A stretch of 64,000 bases of DNA from Sphingomonadales bacterium Ga0077559 (GTDB lineage Bacteria; Pseudomonadota; Alphaproteobacteria; Sphingomonadales; Sphingomonadaceae): contig LNFK01000039.1 in NCBI GenBank assembly GCA_001464315.1, forward strand, positions 23,875-87,874, given 5' to 3'. Made by a program: the position numbers and the translations under genes. The stretch's first letter is position 1; the number at the start of each line of letters is the position of its first letter. Shown piece by piece: positions 26,885 to 37,727 of this stretch. The notes under the pieces are model-generated. The model was not told the origin of the DNA. It saw nothing but the letters and a program-made list of their open reading frames with translations, and did no database searches.

Positions 26885-29470
26885 ATGCGCCGATTTAACC
26901 GTATACTTACGGCTGCCCTGTGCAGCGCGATGTTAGTGCCTGCAGCTTATGCGCAAGAAGCCCCCCAAGAAGACGAAGATAGCGGCGATGAACCGATCAT
27001 CGTAACAGCAACATTGCGCGCAATGGACGTGCAGGACATTCCACTTGCCGTGACCGCAGTCGCACCGGAAGCGCTTGAACGCGAAGGTGTCTCGGACATC
27101 AAGACTTTGTCCTCGATTTCCCCAAGCTTTAACATCCAGTCTTCTCAGACCGAAACACAGGGTACCTCAATCAAAATTCGCGGCGTGGGTACGACGGGCA
27201 ACAACACCGGCTTGGAAAGCTCGGTCGGGGTGTTCATCGACGGCGTTTACCAATCTCGTCCGGGCGTTGCGCTCGGCGACCTGGTCGACCTGGAGCGCCT
27301 CGAAATCCTGCGTGGCCCGCAAGGAACCTTATTTGGCCGCAACACATCTGCTGGCGCGCTGAATATTTCGACCAAGCGCGCCAACCTCTCGCAAGTCGAA
27401 GGCTTTGCCAATGCAACTTATGGCAACTATGATTTTATCAATGTCCAAGGCGGAGTAAGTGTCCCCGTCGTTCAGGATGTCGCAGCATTCCGTATCGCGG
27501 GTACTTATCGCAAACGCGATGGTTATCTTAAAAGCTCGACGGGTGCCGACAGCAACGACCGTGATCGGTACATGATCCGAGGTCAAATCTATATCGAGCC
27601 GAATGCAGACATCAGTATTCGCTTGTTGGCTGATTATTCTAAAGTCGATGAACATTGCTGCGATGCGGTGATTGTCCGCGAAACCGAGCTTGCGCCATTT
27701 GCAGCATTTCACGGCCTAGCGAATGATGGAGTAGACCAGTTCGGTCAGTCAGCGCTGCAGAATCTGGCGACGAACAGCCAGCGTTTCTTCAACGGCGCAG
27801 AACAATGGGGCGTGTCCGGCGAACTGAAATGGGACTTCGGCGGAGCCAAGCTGACATATATCGGAGCCTACCGCGACTTCAAATCGAGTTCGACCGCAGA
27901 ATCCGATTTTACCAGCCTGAGAATTTTCACAACGGGTGTCGGTGGTTCTATCCAGGCCCCGGGCGTCCTGCCCAACGGCGACCGGATCAAAACCTTTACG
28001 TAGGAATTGCGTCTGCAAGGCACGGCGTTCAACGATTCCTTAGATTGGTTGATTGGGGGATTCTATTCAAACGAGGATATTTCGGCACAGCAAACCATGT
28101 CATTTGGTGCCGACTATCAGGCCGCGAATAGCGCGTTCAATTTTGGCCCGGTGGCTGGCGTTAACCCGCTATTTGCTTTGACTGCCTTGGGTTCGGGCGG
28201 AACCGCGGCTGTTCCGACGCCAGGCTTGCCGGTCAATTCGAACAATTCGTTCGGAAACAATCTGTTTACACAAGATGCCAAAAGCTATTCGTTCTTCACT
28301 CACAACGTTTTCAACGTAACTGACAAATTGAGCATTACGCTTGGCGCACGCTATGTCGAAGAAACGAAAGACGCGGCATTCACCCAGTTGAGCGCCAGCA
28401 ATCCGGCGTGCCAAGCTAGCGTCAACGGCGTTCTAACCGGTCTCGTTCCCGGAGCGCTCGCACCTGGATTGGTAGGGCTAAACTGCTTCCCGTTTGCAGT
28501 TCCGATCAACCTGACCGCGCCAGCAGCAGCAGGCGGCGGTCTGGCGAGTTCAAAACTGCCATTGCCCCGGGCCTGGTCGAACACGTTTAAGGACGATGCG
28601 ATCACCTACACCGGTCAAATTGGCTACAAGGCCAATGAAGATCTGTTGATCTATGCAGGATATAGCCGTGGGTTTAAATCGGGTGGGTTCAACCTTGATC
28701 CGACGGCTGCAAACCTGACAAACTCGACTGCGGTTTTGACCACCGGTGCCGCGCCGATTTATGCTGATCCGAGGTTTGAATCGGAAAAGGTGAAACAAAT
28801 CGAACTCGGCGTTAAAGCAACATTCGGCCCGATCAAAGCCAATCTTGCCCTGTTCGACATGAAAATGAGCGACTTCCAGGTGCTCGAATTCACTGGTGTC
28901 CAGTTCCTAACGTTCAACGTCAATTCGGCGCGGTCGACCGGAGCAGAGCTCGAATTGTTTGGTAATTTCGGCAATTACATGAATGGTAATCTGGCCGTAA
29001 CCTATGCAAATGCCCGCTATCCGAATAACTGCGCGGTAGGCGTTGCTGCTTCGGCATTGGGTTCGGTCGTCCGGCTTTGCGGGCAAGACCTCACCAACGC
29101 GCCAAAGCTTACCGGTGTTATGGGCTTGACCTATGACGGGCCACTTAACAGTTCGGGCTGGGGCTTGCTGGTAAACGGCAGTGTCAATTATTCGGATAGC
29201 CGGACGACGCGGACGATTGATTTGGATACAAACGGCATCCTGATCCCGCTTGCGCGTCAGGAAAGCTATTTCAAGATGAACGCACGCATCGGGCTGACGA
29301 CGCCTGACGAGCGTTTCACGTTTGAACTTTGGGGTACCAACCTGTCGAATGAGATTACGCGCGGGATTACCGCCAATACGCCGCTTCGCGGGGGGGCCGG
29401 TACACGGTCGCTTATCGGCTTTGTCGAAGAGCCACGCATGTACGGCCTGACCGTTCGCGCGAAGTTCTAG
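26885..29470 (+). pseudogene. TonB-dependent receptor interrupted by an in-frame TAG
   Basis: One continuous receptor frame of 861 codons, broken by TAG at codon 373 (28001-28003). The parts before and after are in the same phase and join as KTFT-*-ELRLQG, where this family normally has TQELRL; a single C-to-T change of CAG to TAG explains it. The intact part shows a signal peptide (cleavage after AYA), a TonB-box-like IIVTATLR, the plug domain (IRGVGTTG, LRGPQGTLFGRN), and the barrel ending in RAKF. Ribosome-binding site is GAGGAGGAG. The substrate is unknown. Sequencing error or amber readthrough are alternatives to a true loss. Confidence 0.85.
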
Positions 29471-29485
29471 GTTTACGCGTCAAAT

Positions 29486-29523
29486 ACAAAAAAGGGGCGG
29501 CTTCCCGTGTGGAGGCCGCCCCT
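29486..29523 (-). terminator. Terminator of the beta-oxidation operon
   Basis: A perfect 9-bp stem AGGGGCGGC (29493-29501) / GCCGCCCCT (29515-29523), followed on the minus strand by TTTTTTTG. It ends the operon read leftward and may also stop rightward transcripts from the TonB receptor gene, although the rightward T run is weak. Confidence 0.8.
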
Positions 29524-29538
29524 ACTTATTGGGTTTGA

Positions 29539-31696
29539 TTAAGCCGCAGCTTTGTAGAGCGTCTCGCCAGTATCCGCCATTTCGCGGAACGACTTAGGCG
29601 GTGCGAAGCGGCTCCCAAATTGCTGCGCTAGATTGTCTGCAGTGCGCACAAAGTTTTCTAGACCGACAGTGTCGATATAGCTCATCGGGCCACCGGTATA
29701 AGGCGCAAAGCCCCAACCGAAGATTGCGCCCAGATCCGCGCTTTGCGGGTCACGGACGACTTCTTCCTCGAAGCATTGTGCCGTCGCAATCAACTGGATG
29801 TAGAGCAGACGCTGCTTCACTTCCTCGACCGTTGGCTGGTTCTCGGCGAGCGGATAATGCTCGGCCATTCCTTGCCAAAGCCCCTTGCGTTCGCCCTTTT
29901 CGTCATAGTCATAGAAGCCAGATCCGAAACGGCGACCCTTGCGGCCGAGCCTAATCACCATCAACTCCATGAAATCTTCGGTGCCGCTTGGTTGGTACGC
30001 GTCGCCCAATTCCTTCTTTGTCGACTGCATTACGTCATACCCAAGCTGCAAGGTTGTTTCATCGAGCAACGCCAGCGGGCCAATCGGCATGCCAAGTGAC
30101 TTGGCGGCATTTTCAATAAGCGCTGGCTTTACGCCCTCGGTCACCAGCTTCATTGCCTCGCCCATATAGGGCGGGAAGACTCGATTAGTGAAAAACCCTC
30201 GCACGTCCTTGACCACGATGGGCGTCTTCTTGATCTTGGCATTATAATCGAACGCCGCCGCCATCGCACGGTCGCCAGTGAGTTCGCCGGGGATGATTTC
30301 GAGCAAGGGCATTTTCTCGACGGGCGAGAAGAAATGCAGTCCGACAAAAAGCTCGGGGCGCACCGAATTTTTGGCGAGGCCTGAAATCGGCAAGGTTGAG
30401 GTGTTTGATGCGAACACCACATCCGGACGGATGACTGCCTCGGCTTTTTGGATCACATCGGCCTTCACATCGGGCCGCTCAAATACCGCTTCGATGATCA
30501 GGTCAACATCCTTCAGATCGTCATAATTATCGGTCGGGGTGATCCGCGCCATGAAGGCTTCGCCCGCTTCCTTGGTCATCTTGCCACGGCTGACCGCTTT
30601 GTCGATGATCTTGCGACTGTAATCGACCGCCTTGTTCGCGTCTTCCATCGAGCGGTCTAGCACAACGACATCCATGCCGCCCTTGACGGTGACATGGGTG
30701 ATCCCCGAACCCATCAAGCCGCCACCGATGACGCCGACTTTTTTGATGTCGACGGGCGGTTGATCCTTCGGACGGCCAGCGCCTTTCTCGGCCGCCTGCT
30801 TGTTGATGAACAGGGTGCGGATCATGTTCTTGGCCTGCGGCCCGGACAACAGCTTGGTGAAATATTTCGATTCCACACGCAGCGCGGTGTCGAACGGCAG
30901 GATCGAACCTTCGTACAGACATGACAAGATCGCCTTCACCGCGTCGAAATTACCCTTGCTCTCCTTGTGCGCCATCGCGTTCAAGCCAACAAACAATTGC
31001 ACCGAGCGCGGGTCCATTGCGCCAGCACCGCCGGGGAATTTGAAATCCTTCTTGTCCCAAGGTGCGGTGACCTTGGGATTGGCCTTTATCCATGCCTTAG
31101 CATTGGCGATCAGGTCATCGGCTGCCACGACTTCATGCACCAGCCCCTGCGCTTTCGCTGTCACCGGATCGAGCGACTTGCCCTGAATGATCATCATCGC
31201 TGCCGCCACCGCCAGGGAGCAAGCCGACCATGACTTCGGGCATACCTAGCTGGATTTTCGGATTATCGGCAACGACGCGGTAGTGGCAGGCAAGTGCTAG
31301 TTCCAAACCGCCGCCCAGTGCCAGACCGTTGAGCGCGCATGCGACGGGTTTGGCCGAAGCCTTGCCGCTGCTCAGGTCCTTAGCGGTCTGCCCGCCTGCT
31401 TCCATCTTGCGAAGCAACGCGTTGAGTGCAAAGGCCTGTTCGAACGCTTCCTTGGTGCTCGCCGCTTTCGCGCCGCCGAGCATGGTGAGGTCAGCGCCTG
31501 CAAGAAAACCGGACTTCTTGCCGGAGGTGATTACCGCGCCCTTGATGGCGTCGTTGGTCGTGAAGTCATCGACCCACTGGCCGAATTCGGCAATCAACGC
31601 GCCGTTCCAAACGTTCATCGAGGCGTCGGGAAGGTCAATCGTCAAAAGAGCAATGCCGTCGGTGTCCACATCGACCGAAAAATTTGTGTAAGTCAT
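29539..31696 (-). pseudogene. FadB/FadJ-type enoyl-CoA hydratase / 3-hydroxyacyl-CoA dehydrogenase, frameshifted
   Basis: This gene encodes the bifunctional beta-oxidation protein in two phases. The first part (31696 down to about 31220) is a crotonase domain with an oxyanion-hole loop [21 protein letters not shown] and [14 protein letters not shown]. The second part (about 31200 to 29539) starts within the same domain ([14 protein letters not shown]) and continues with the dehydrogenase domain (VGVIGGGLMGSGI, SNTSTLPI, HFFSPVEKMPL). The stretch that should join them (TQRLPRL-type, about ten residues) is missing, and the frame shifts. The 8-mer GTGGCGGC at the joint is a likely deletion repeat. 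Without it the protein is cut after about 190 residues. Confidence 0.85.
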
Positions 31697-31707
31697 GCTG
31701 GTCGTCC

Positions 31708-32922
31708 TCAATTCACGCGTTCAATGATGGTTGCGGTGCCCATGCCCGCGCCGATGCATAGCGTAGTCAGCGCGGTCGATTTGCCCGAGCGTTCGAGCTC
31801 GTCGAGCACAGTGCCGAGGATCATTGCACCGGTCGCACCCAACGGATGCCCCATCGCAATCGCGCCCCCATTCACGTTGATGTCGCTATGGTCGATGTTC
31901 ATTGCTTCCATGAAGCGCAGGACAACGGCGGCGAACGCCTCGTTGAGTTCCCAAACATCGATATCGCCCTTGGCCATGCCAGCACGCGACAAGGCCTTTT
32001 GCGCGGCGAATTCGGGGCCGGTGAGCATGATGGACGGCTCGGAACCGACCGACGCCATCGACACGATCCGTGCACGGGGTTTGAGGCCCATACGTTCGCC
32101 TGCTTCCTTATTACCGATCAGTACGGCGGCTGCGCCATCCACGATGCCCGAGCTGTTGCCAGCATGGTGGACGTGGTTGATCTTCTCGACCTCGGGATAG
32201 CGCATGATCGCGATATCATCGAAGCCGGGCATCATTGTGCCCATCATCTGAAACGCAGGCTGTAGCGCGCCCAATGACTGCATGTCGGTTTCTGGCCGCA
32301 TCAGCTCGTCATGGTCGAGCAGGACTTCGCCAATCACATCCCTGATCGGCAGGATCGACTTGGCAAAACGCTTCTCTTCCCATGCCTTCGCGGCGCGCTT
32401 CTGGCTTTCGACCGAATATGCGTCGACGTCATCGCGGCTATATCCATAGATCGTCGCGATCAAATCGGCTGAAATCCCCTGCGGAATGAAATAATTGGCA
32501 ATCGCCGAGCGCGGGTCAACCGGCCATGCGCCGCCATCCGAACCCATCGGCACGCGGCTCATCGATTCGACGCCGCCGCCTATTGCAAGGTCGCATTCGC
32601 CTGACATGACCTTGGCCGATGCGATGTTCGATGCCTCAAGCCCCGAACCGCAGAAGCGGTTGACCTGAATGCCCGAAGTCGTGTGCGCATAGCCCGCCTG
32701 CAAAGCTGCCGTACGCGTGATAACCGCGCCCTGTTCGCCAACGGGTGAGACGCAGCCAAAGGCGATATCCTCAACCGCATCGGGGGCAAGTCCGTTACGC
32801 TCGCGCACGCTGGCGAGCACCTGTGCCGCCAGATCGAGCGGGGTGATTTCGTGCAGTGCGCCGTCGGAGCGCCCCTTGCCGCGCGGGCTTCGCACCGCGT
32901 CATAAATATAGGCTTCGGTCAT
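31708..32922 (-). CDS. Acetyl-CoA C-acyltransferase (thiolase)
   Basis: A 404-residue thiolase that splits 3-ketoacyl-CoA into acetyl-CoA and a shortened acyl-CoA. The nucleophilic Cys lies in [10 protein letters not shown] (about residue 89), the His in GHPLGATGA and the second Cys in CIGAGMG near the C-terminus. It lies 2 bp downstream of the racemase/CoA-transferase gene and just upstream of the FadB/J-type gene, as in a beta-oxidation operon. Confidence 0.93.
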   Translation of the reverse strand: MTEAYIYDAVRSPRGKGRSDGALHEITPLDLAAQVLASVRERNGLAPDAVEDIAFGCVSPVGEQGAVITRTAALQAGYAHTTSGIQVNRFCGSGLEASNIASAKVMSGECDLAIGGGVESMSRVPMGSDGGAWPVDPRSAIANYFIPQGISADLIATIYGYSRDDVDAYSVESQKRAAKAWEEKRFAKSILPIRDVIGEVLLDHDELMRPETDMQSLGALQPAFQMMGTMMPGFDDIAIMRYPEVEKINHVHHAGNSSGIVDGAAAVLIGNKEAGERMGLKPRARIVSMASVGSEPSIMLTGPEFAAQKALSRAGMAKGDIDVWELNEAFAAVVLRFMEAMNIDHSDINVNGGAIAMGHPLGATGAMILGTVLDELERSGKSTALTTLCIGAGMGTATIIERVN

Positions 32923-32924
32923 AT

Positions 32925-34079
32925 TCAGTCCTTGTTTGCGACCACGGCACCCGCCGCGATCAATTGGGAGATTTCCGATTCGGTCAGGCCTACTTCGGCT
33001 AGGATAGCGGCGTAATCACCGCCTTTTATTGCAATTTCGAAATGGGTAGCAAGGGCTTGCGTTGCGAGACGCGGCGCGACTTGCGGATGAAGCCACCGGC
33101 CGTCCTCAACGACGGTATGACGTTCGGCGTTTGCAGGGTGCGAGGCGGCCTCGACATAATCGAGCACGGGCGTCACGCAGGCGTCGGTGCCGGCGAATAT
33201 CGCCTCCCACTCGTCGCGTGTTTTGGTGGCGAACACATCCTCCAGCATTTCATGCTGCTTGGCGAACGCAGTGCGGTCATGCTGGCCTCCATAGGCCTCA
33301 GCGTCGATTGGCAACCGCTCCATCATCGCCGCAAAGAATTGCGGTTCGATGCAGCCTACAGCCATGAACTTGCCGTCGGCGGTTATGTAACAACGGTAAA
33401 ATGGAGCGGCACCATCAAGCAAATTGCCCTCACGCGCCGTCCGCCACTGGCCGAGCCCCGCCATGCCGTGAACGAAGCTCATCAGGCTATGCGTGCCATC
33501 GACAATCGCGGCATCGACGATATTGCCCTTTCCCGTCCGGCCTCTCTCGATCAACGCAGCCAAGATACCGGTTACCAGAAACATCGACCCGCCACCAAAA
33601 TCGCCAACCATGTTGAGCGGCGGAACCGGCGGTTGGCCATCCTTGCCGATCGCGTTGAGCACCCCGGTCATACCGATATAATTGAGGTCATGCCCCGCCA
33701 TCTGAGACCAAGGCCCAGTCTGCCCCCATCCGGTCATGCGGCCATAGATCAGGCCTGGATTGACTACGTGGCAGGCGTCGGGCCCAACACCCATGCGCTC
33801 GGTCACACCTGGACGAAGGCCTTCAATGAGAATATCCGCAGTCTCGACCAGCTTTAGCAACGCCTCAACTGCTTCGGGCTTTTTGAGATCAAGGACGATG
33901 GATCGCTTGCCACGACCGTCAATCGCCTTGGGCAATCCGCCGCCTGGACGATCAATCACAACCACATCCGCTCCCATGTCGGCCAGCAATTGCCCTGCAT
34001 ATGGCCCAGGTCCGATGCCAGCCAGCTCGACAACCTTGATGCCGCGCAGGGGTCCGGATTTGGCGGGTGAATCAGTCAT
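32925..34079 (-). CDS. Alpha-methylacyl-CoA racemase-like CoA-transferase family III protein
   Basis: A 384-residue protein of the CaiB/Frc family. The blocks GHDLNYIGMTGVL and VGDFGGGSM closely match the racemase branch (catalytic His and Asp of alpha-methylacyl-CoA racemase lie in these), rather than formyl-CoA transferase. It would convert 2R- to 2S-methylacyl-CoA so that branched fatty acids can be beta-oxidised. It is the first gene of the racemase-thiolase-FadB/J unit, which supports this. The gene diverges from an SDR gene across a 154-bp gap. Confidence 0.85.
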   Translation of the reverse strand: MTDSPAKSGPLRGIKVVELAGIGPGPYAGQLLADMGADVVVIDRPGGGLPKAIDGRGKRSIVLDLKKPEAVEALLKLVETADILIEGLRPGVTERMGVGPDACHVVNPGLIYGRMTGWGQTGPWSQMAGHDLNYIGMTGVLNAIGKDGQPPVPPLNMVGDFGGGSMFLVTGILAALIERGRTGKGNIVDAAIVDGTHSLMSFVHGMAGLGQWRTAREGNLLDGAAPFYRCYITADGKFMAVGCIEPQFFAAMMERLPIDAEAYGGQHDRTAFAKQHEMLEDVFATKTRDEWEAIFAGTDACVTPVLDYVEAASHPANAERHTVVEDGRWLHPQVAPRLATQALATHFEIAIKGGDYAAILAEVGLTESEISQLIAAGAVVANKD

Positions 34080-34233
34080 GGCATCCTTCCGTTACGGAAA
34101 AGCAGCATGCGCGGTTAACCGCGCGATTAAGGCGGCTGTTTAGTCGTTCAGCATGGTTGACGCAAGCGTCAACTACGGCTTTTGCAATCTCGTCCTTTGC
34201 TACTATCTTGATTTGCCTCTAAGCCCCTGCCCT

Positions 34234-35016
34234 ATGCCTAAACTAAAAGATAAATCCGCTCTCATCACCGGAGGCGCGCGCGGAATTGGCGCTGCCATAG
34301 CCAAATCGTTTGTCGCCGAAGGTGCCGCTGTCATCATCGCCGACGTCGATGTGGAAGAGGGCAAGGCGCTCGCATCAACCCTTGGCGCGGCATTTTTCAA
34401 ACTGGATGTGTCGTCCGAGGCTGACTGGGAAAGGGTAGCTCTCGCGCATCCGGCAATCGACATCGTCGTCAACAACGCAGGCATAACCGGTTTCGAAGAC
34501 AGCCCCGGCCCGCACGACCCCGAACATGCCAGCCTCAAAGAATGGCACCGCGTTCATGCGGTCAATCTCGACGGCACCTTCTTGGGCTGCCGCTATGCCA
34601 TAAAGGCGATGCGCGCAAAAGGAGCGGGGTCGATCATCAATATTTCGTCACGCTCGGGCATAGTCGGCATCCCGGGCGCGGCGGCTTACGCATCGTCGAA
34701 GGCGGCGATCCGCAACCATACAAAATCTGTCGCGCTTTATTGTGCGCAGCAGGGCCTCAATATCCGCTGCAATTCAATCCACCCGGCTGCCATCCTCACG
34801 CCAATGTGGGAAGCGCTGATCGGTGACGGACCGGATAAAGAAGTGCGCAAGGCCAGGATGGTGGCCGATACGCCCCTCAAACGTTTCGGCACGGTTGAAG
34901 AGGTCGCGGCGATCGCATTGATGCTCGCGTCGGACGATGCAGCCTACATGACAGGCAGCGAAGTGCATCTAGACGGTGGGTTGCTCGCCGGCTCTTCGGC
35001 GTCGCCGGGAGACTGA
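34234..35016 (+). CDS. Short-chain dehydrogenase/reductase
   Basis: A 260-residue classical SDR oxidoreductase. The NAD(P)-binding motif GGARGIG is at residues 13-19, NNAG near 88, the catalytic serine in ISSRSG, and YxxxK in AYASSKAA. The Asp at the end of beta-2 (IADVD) favours NAD(H). The C-terminus [13 protein letters not shown] is typical. The ATG at 34234 is used because the motif then sits at the usual distance; the frame extends 27 codons upstream. Substrate unknown. It is divergent from the racemase gene, so an alcohol in the same pathway is plausible. Confidence 0.87.
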   Translation: MPKLKDKSALITGGARGIGAAIAKSFVAEGAAVIIADVDVEEGKALASTLGAAFFKLDVSSEADWERVALAHPAIDIVVNNAGITGFEDSPGPHDPEHASLKEWHRVHAVNLDGTFLGCRYAIKAMRAKGAGSIINISSRSGIVGIPGAAAYASSKAAIRNHTKSVALYCAQQGLNIRCNSIHPAAILTPMWEALIGDGPDKEVRKARMVADTPLKRFGTVEEVAAIALMLASDDAAYMTGSEVHLDGGLLAGSSASPGD

Positions 35017-35041
35017 GCGTTTTCAGCGAAATTTCGGCCGT

Positions 35042-36307
35042 TCACGCATATTGGATCGACTGGACGAATTCCTGACTGCGTGTTCGAATATCGGTCGCCG
35101 ATTTCAGCAACATCGCGGACACGCGTTCCAGATCCTTGGCGCTGCTTTGTACATGATGGGCGCGCATCCCGATATCATGCGCACGCGCGCTGATGTCAGC
35201 GGTTGCATCGGCTGCCTGTTCGACATAGCCAGCGATAACAAGACTGGTGGCACTATGTTCACCAACTGCGGTATCGATCTGGTTTGAGATAGCGCTCATC
35301 TGGCCCATTGCATCGACGATTTCGCGATGCCCTTCCAAGACGTCACCTACCGCCTTGCCGATGCTAACGACTTTTTTGGTCACTTCGTCGGCGGCACCTC
35401 TGGTTTGGCCCGCCAATTGTTTAATTTCTCCGGCAACCGCAACAAATCCGGCGCTATTGGCATCTTGGCGTACTGCTTCAATCTGGGCATTCAATGCCAA
35501 AAAGTTGGTTTTGCGTCCGACACCGTGAATCACTTCGATGATATTGCCGATTTCCGATCCGCTTTTGGCCAGTGCTTTCATTTGCGGCTCAGCTGCATCG
35601 ATAACGTCTTTTGTCCGGACGCGAATCAGCTTTGCTTCAGATGCAACCAATGTAAGCCGTTCCATCGCGCCAGCTAGCTTATGCCCTCGCTCGTTCACGT
35701 CTTTCAATCCTGACGAAGATTGAGCAGCACCGGCGGCAACATTTTGGGCCGCTTCGGTCACGCCATCGGCCTGTTCGCCCAACGCTTCGGACAGGGCATG
35801 CACTTTGTTGGCGGCTTGGCATAATTGGCCCGAAAGCGCGAGTATCTCTTGCGTAAACGACTGGCTGTTCGACGTTATTTTTTCGGCACGGGCTATCCGG
35901 CCTTGCGTCATCAATTCAAGCAATTGGTCGTCGCTCAACGTTTCGAGAAACCGCCCTGCAACGGTTAGAATCAAACCTGGGCTATCCACATGACCTGCAA
36001 ATATTGCGATCAATTCGGCGCTGTCCAGATGTTGTTCGGCGACCGCACAGGGCTTTACAAGATTTTGGATGTCCTTGCCAAAGCCCGGATTGGACATCAA
36101 TGCGTGCCCGAACGGGTTGAACAGCAAATCACGGACGTCGACTTCGCGTATGACACCTAACGGTTTGTTTTCTTGATCGACGACAGCCAAAATGCGCATA
36201 GAGCGATTACTGCGAAACATTTCCAGCGTGTCGCGCAACGAGTCGGATAGCCGAACCGAAAGCCCAGTATGGCTATCGCTTCGTTTAAAATTCGCGACCT
36301 GCTGCAT
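35042..36307 (-). CDS. Soluble CBS-like/methyl-accepting chemotaxis protein
   Basis: A 421-residue cytoplasmic receptor. No membrane helix is visible. The N-terminal part (about 15-70) resembles CBS half-domains (MRILAVVDQENKPLGVIREVDVRDLL). The C-terminal 250 residues form the MCP coiled coil. Its signalling tip reads GRKTNFLALNAQIEAVRQ and then GFVAVAGEIKQLA. It would report an internal signal, possibly a nucleotide, to a CheA/CheW array. No che genes are in the window. ATG at 36307. Confidence 0.82.
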   Translation of the reverse strand: MQQVANFKRSDSHTGLSVRLSDSLRDTLEMFRSNRSMRILAVVDQENKPLGVIREVDVRDLLFNPFGHALMSNPGFGKDIQNLVKPCAVAEQHLDSAELIAIFAGHVDSPGLILTVAGRFLETLSDDQLLELMTQGRIARAEKITSNSQSFTQEILALSGQLCQAANKVHALSEALGEQADGVTEAAQNVAAGAAQSSSGLKDVNERGHKLAGAMERLTLVASEAKLIRVRTKDVIDAAEPQMKALAKSGSEIGNIIEVIHGVGRKTNFLALNAQIEAVRQDANSAGFVAVAGEIKQLAGQTRGAADEVTKKVVSIGKAVGDVLEGHREIVDAMGQMSAISNQIDTAVGEHSATSLVIAGYVEQAADATADISARAHDIGMRAHHVQSSAKDLERVSAMLLKSATDIRTRSQEFVQSIQYA

Positions 36308-36439
36308 TTTTCCATCCCGAAGTGCGTTGCTTCGAAAATGTGACTAGGTTGAACATGGTTAATTATTGGTAACAAATTGTGGAAACGGCAGCAGTTTTTC
36401 GCAGATTTCCGTTTGTTTCAGAATTTTGACTAAATTATT

Positions 36440-37567
36440 TCAGTCAACATCCTCAACCGCAACAGCTTCGCCGGTCACGCGTTGCGCCAGTGCTGCGGCG
36501 ATGAAATTATCGAGGTCGCCGTCTAGCACATCGGACGGGGTCGGCGAAGTGACGCCGGTGCGCAGATCCTTGACCATCTGGTAGGGTTGCAAAACATATG
36601 ACCGGATTTGGTGGCCCCAGCCGATTTCGGTTTTCGCCGCATATTCGCCCGATGCCACTTCCTCGCGCTTGCGGAGTTCAGCCTCATAGAGTCGCGCCTT
36701 CAGCATCCCCATCGCGGTCGCTCGGTTCTTATGCTGGCTTCGGTCGTTCTGGCTTGCGACGACGATGCCCGACGGTTTGTGCGTGATACGCACGGCTGAG
36801 TCGGTCGTGTTAACGTGCTGACCGCCTGCACCCGACGCGCGGTAGGTGTCTATTTTCAAATCGCCTTCGTTGATCTCGATATCGATATTGTCGTCGATCA
36901 CCGGATAGACCCAGACGCTCGAAAAGCTCGTGTGCCGCTTCGCCGCGCTGTCATAAGGCGAAATGCGGACCAGCCTGTGGACGCCACTCTCGGTCTTGGC
37001 ATAGCCGTAGGCATTCTCGCCCTTTACCAATAACGTCGCCGATTTGATCCCTGCCTGGTCGCCCGCCTGATAATCGACCATTTCGACCTTGTAGCCGCGT
37101 TGCTCGGCCCAGCGATAATACATGCGCTGCAGCATTTCTGCCCAGTCCTGGCTTTCGGTGCCGCCTGCGCCTGCATGGATTTCGATGAAGGTGTCGTTGC
37201 CGTCGGCCTCTCCAGACAGCAGCGCCATGACCTTGTCCTTGTCTGCGCGGTCGGCAAGAGCCTTGAGCGCGGCTGCGCCTTCGTCGCCGAGCGCCGCGTC
37301 ACCTTCCATTTCGGCAAGCTCGATAAGCTCAACTGTGCCCGACTTGTCGGCGTCTATTTCGCGCACAGTGCTGATCGCGGCATCAAGCCGGCGGCGTTCT
37401 CGCATCACTTCTTCAGCGGCCTTGGGACTGTCCCATAAAGTGGGGTCCTCGACCTTCGCGTTCAGTTCATCGAGACGGCGCAGCGCGCGGTCCCAATCAA
37501 GCGACATCTTGACGAGGTTAAGGGCGGCATCAATGCGGGCAACATAGCCTTCTGCGTCGGCGCGCAT
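36440..37567 (-). CDS. prfB: Peptide chain release factor 2
   Basis: A 375-residue class I release factor recognising UGA and UAA. The GGQ motif, needed for peptidyl-tRNA hydrolysis, is at residues 248-250 (ASGAGGQHVN). The stop-recognition tripeptide is SPY at 203-205 in place of the E. coli SPF. The gene is one open frame, without the in-frame UGA and programmed frameshift of enterobacterial prfB. Start has GGAG 12 bases upstream. Confidence 0.94.
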   Translation of the reverse strand: MRADAEGYVARIDAALNLVKMSLDWDRALRRLDELNAKVEDPTLWDSPKAAEEVMRERRRLDAAISTVREIDADKSGTVELIELAEMEGDAALGDEGAAALKALADRADKDKVMALLSGEADGNDTFIEIHAGAGGTESQDWAEMLQRMYYRWAEQRGYKVEMVDYQAGDQAGIKSATLLVKGENAYGYAKTESGVHRLVRISPYDSAAKRHTSFSSVWVYPVIDDNIDIEINEGDLKIDTYRASGAGGQHVNTTDSAVRITHKPSGIVVASQNDRSQHKNRATAMGMLKARLYEAELRKREEVASGEYAAKTEIGWGHQIRSYVLQPYQMVKDLRTGVTSPTPSDVLDGDLDNFIAAALAQRVTGEAVAVEDVD

Positions 37568-37651
37568 GGGGTTTACTCCAGGGGGATGAAATTTGGTTGG
37601 CGGCCTTTAGCTGATTAGCGGCTCAAGTCAAAGGAAGCACTTCAACCTCTC

Positions 37652-37720
37652 GTCATCCTGAACTTGTTTCAGGATAGCAGGCGGCGGCCGTGCGTCATGC
37701 TGAAACAAGTTCAGGATGAC
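37652..37720. repeat. Long palindromic repeat (REP-like), copy 1
   Basis: Two perfect 21-bp arms, GTCATCCTGAACTTGTTTCAG (37652-37672) and its reverse complement (37700-37720), enclose 27 bases rich in GC. The element lies between prfB and the DUF3137 gene. A related palindrome is at 48567-48632 with the same core CTGAACTTGTTTCAGGAT. Dispersed elements of this kind are common in alphaproteobacterial genomes; whether these are mobilised by a RAYT-type transposase is not shown here. Confidence 0.8.
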
Positions 37721-37727
37721 AATACCT

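Noticed and set aside
34114..34129. CtrA box TTAA-N7-TTAA in the racemase/SDR gap
   Set aside because: The spacing between the TTAA elements is 8, not 7.
36440..37567. Programmed frameshift in prfB
   Set aside because: The gene is one uninterrupted frame.
37652..37720. Possible CRISPR unit
   Set aside because: Only one palindrome is present, with no repeated spacers or cas genes.
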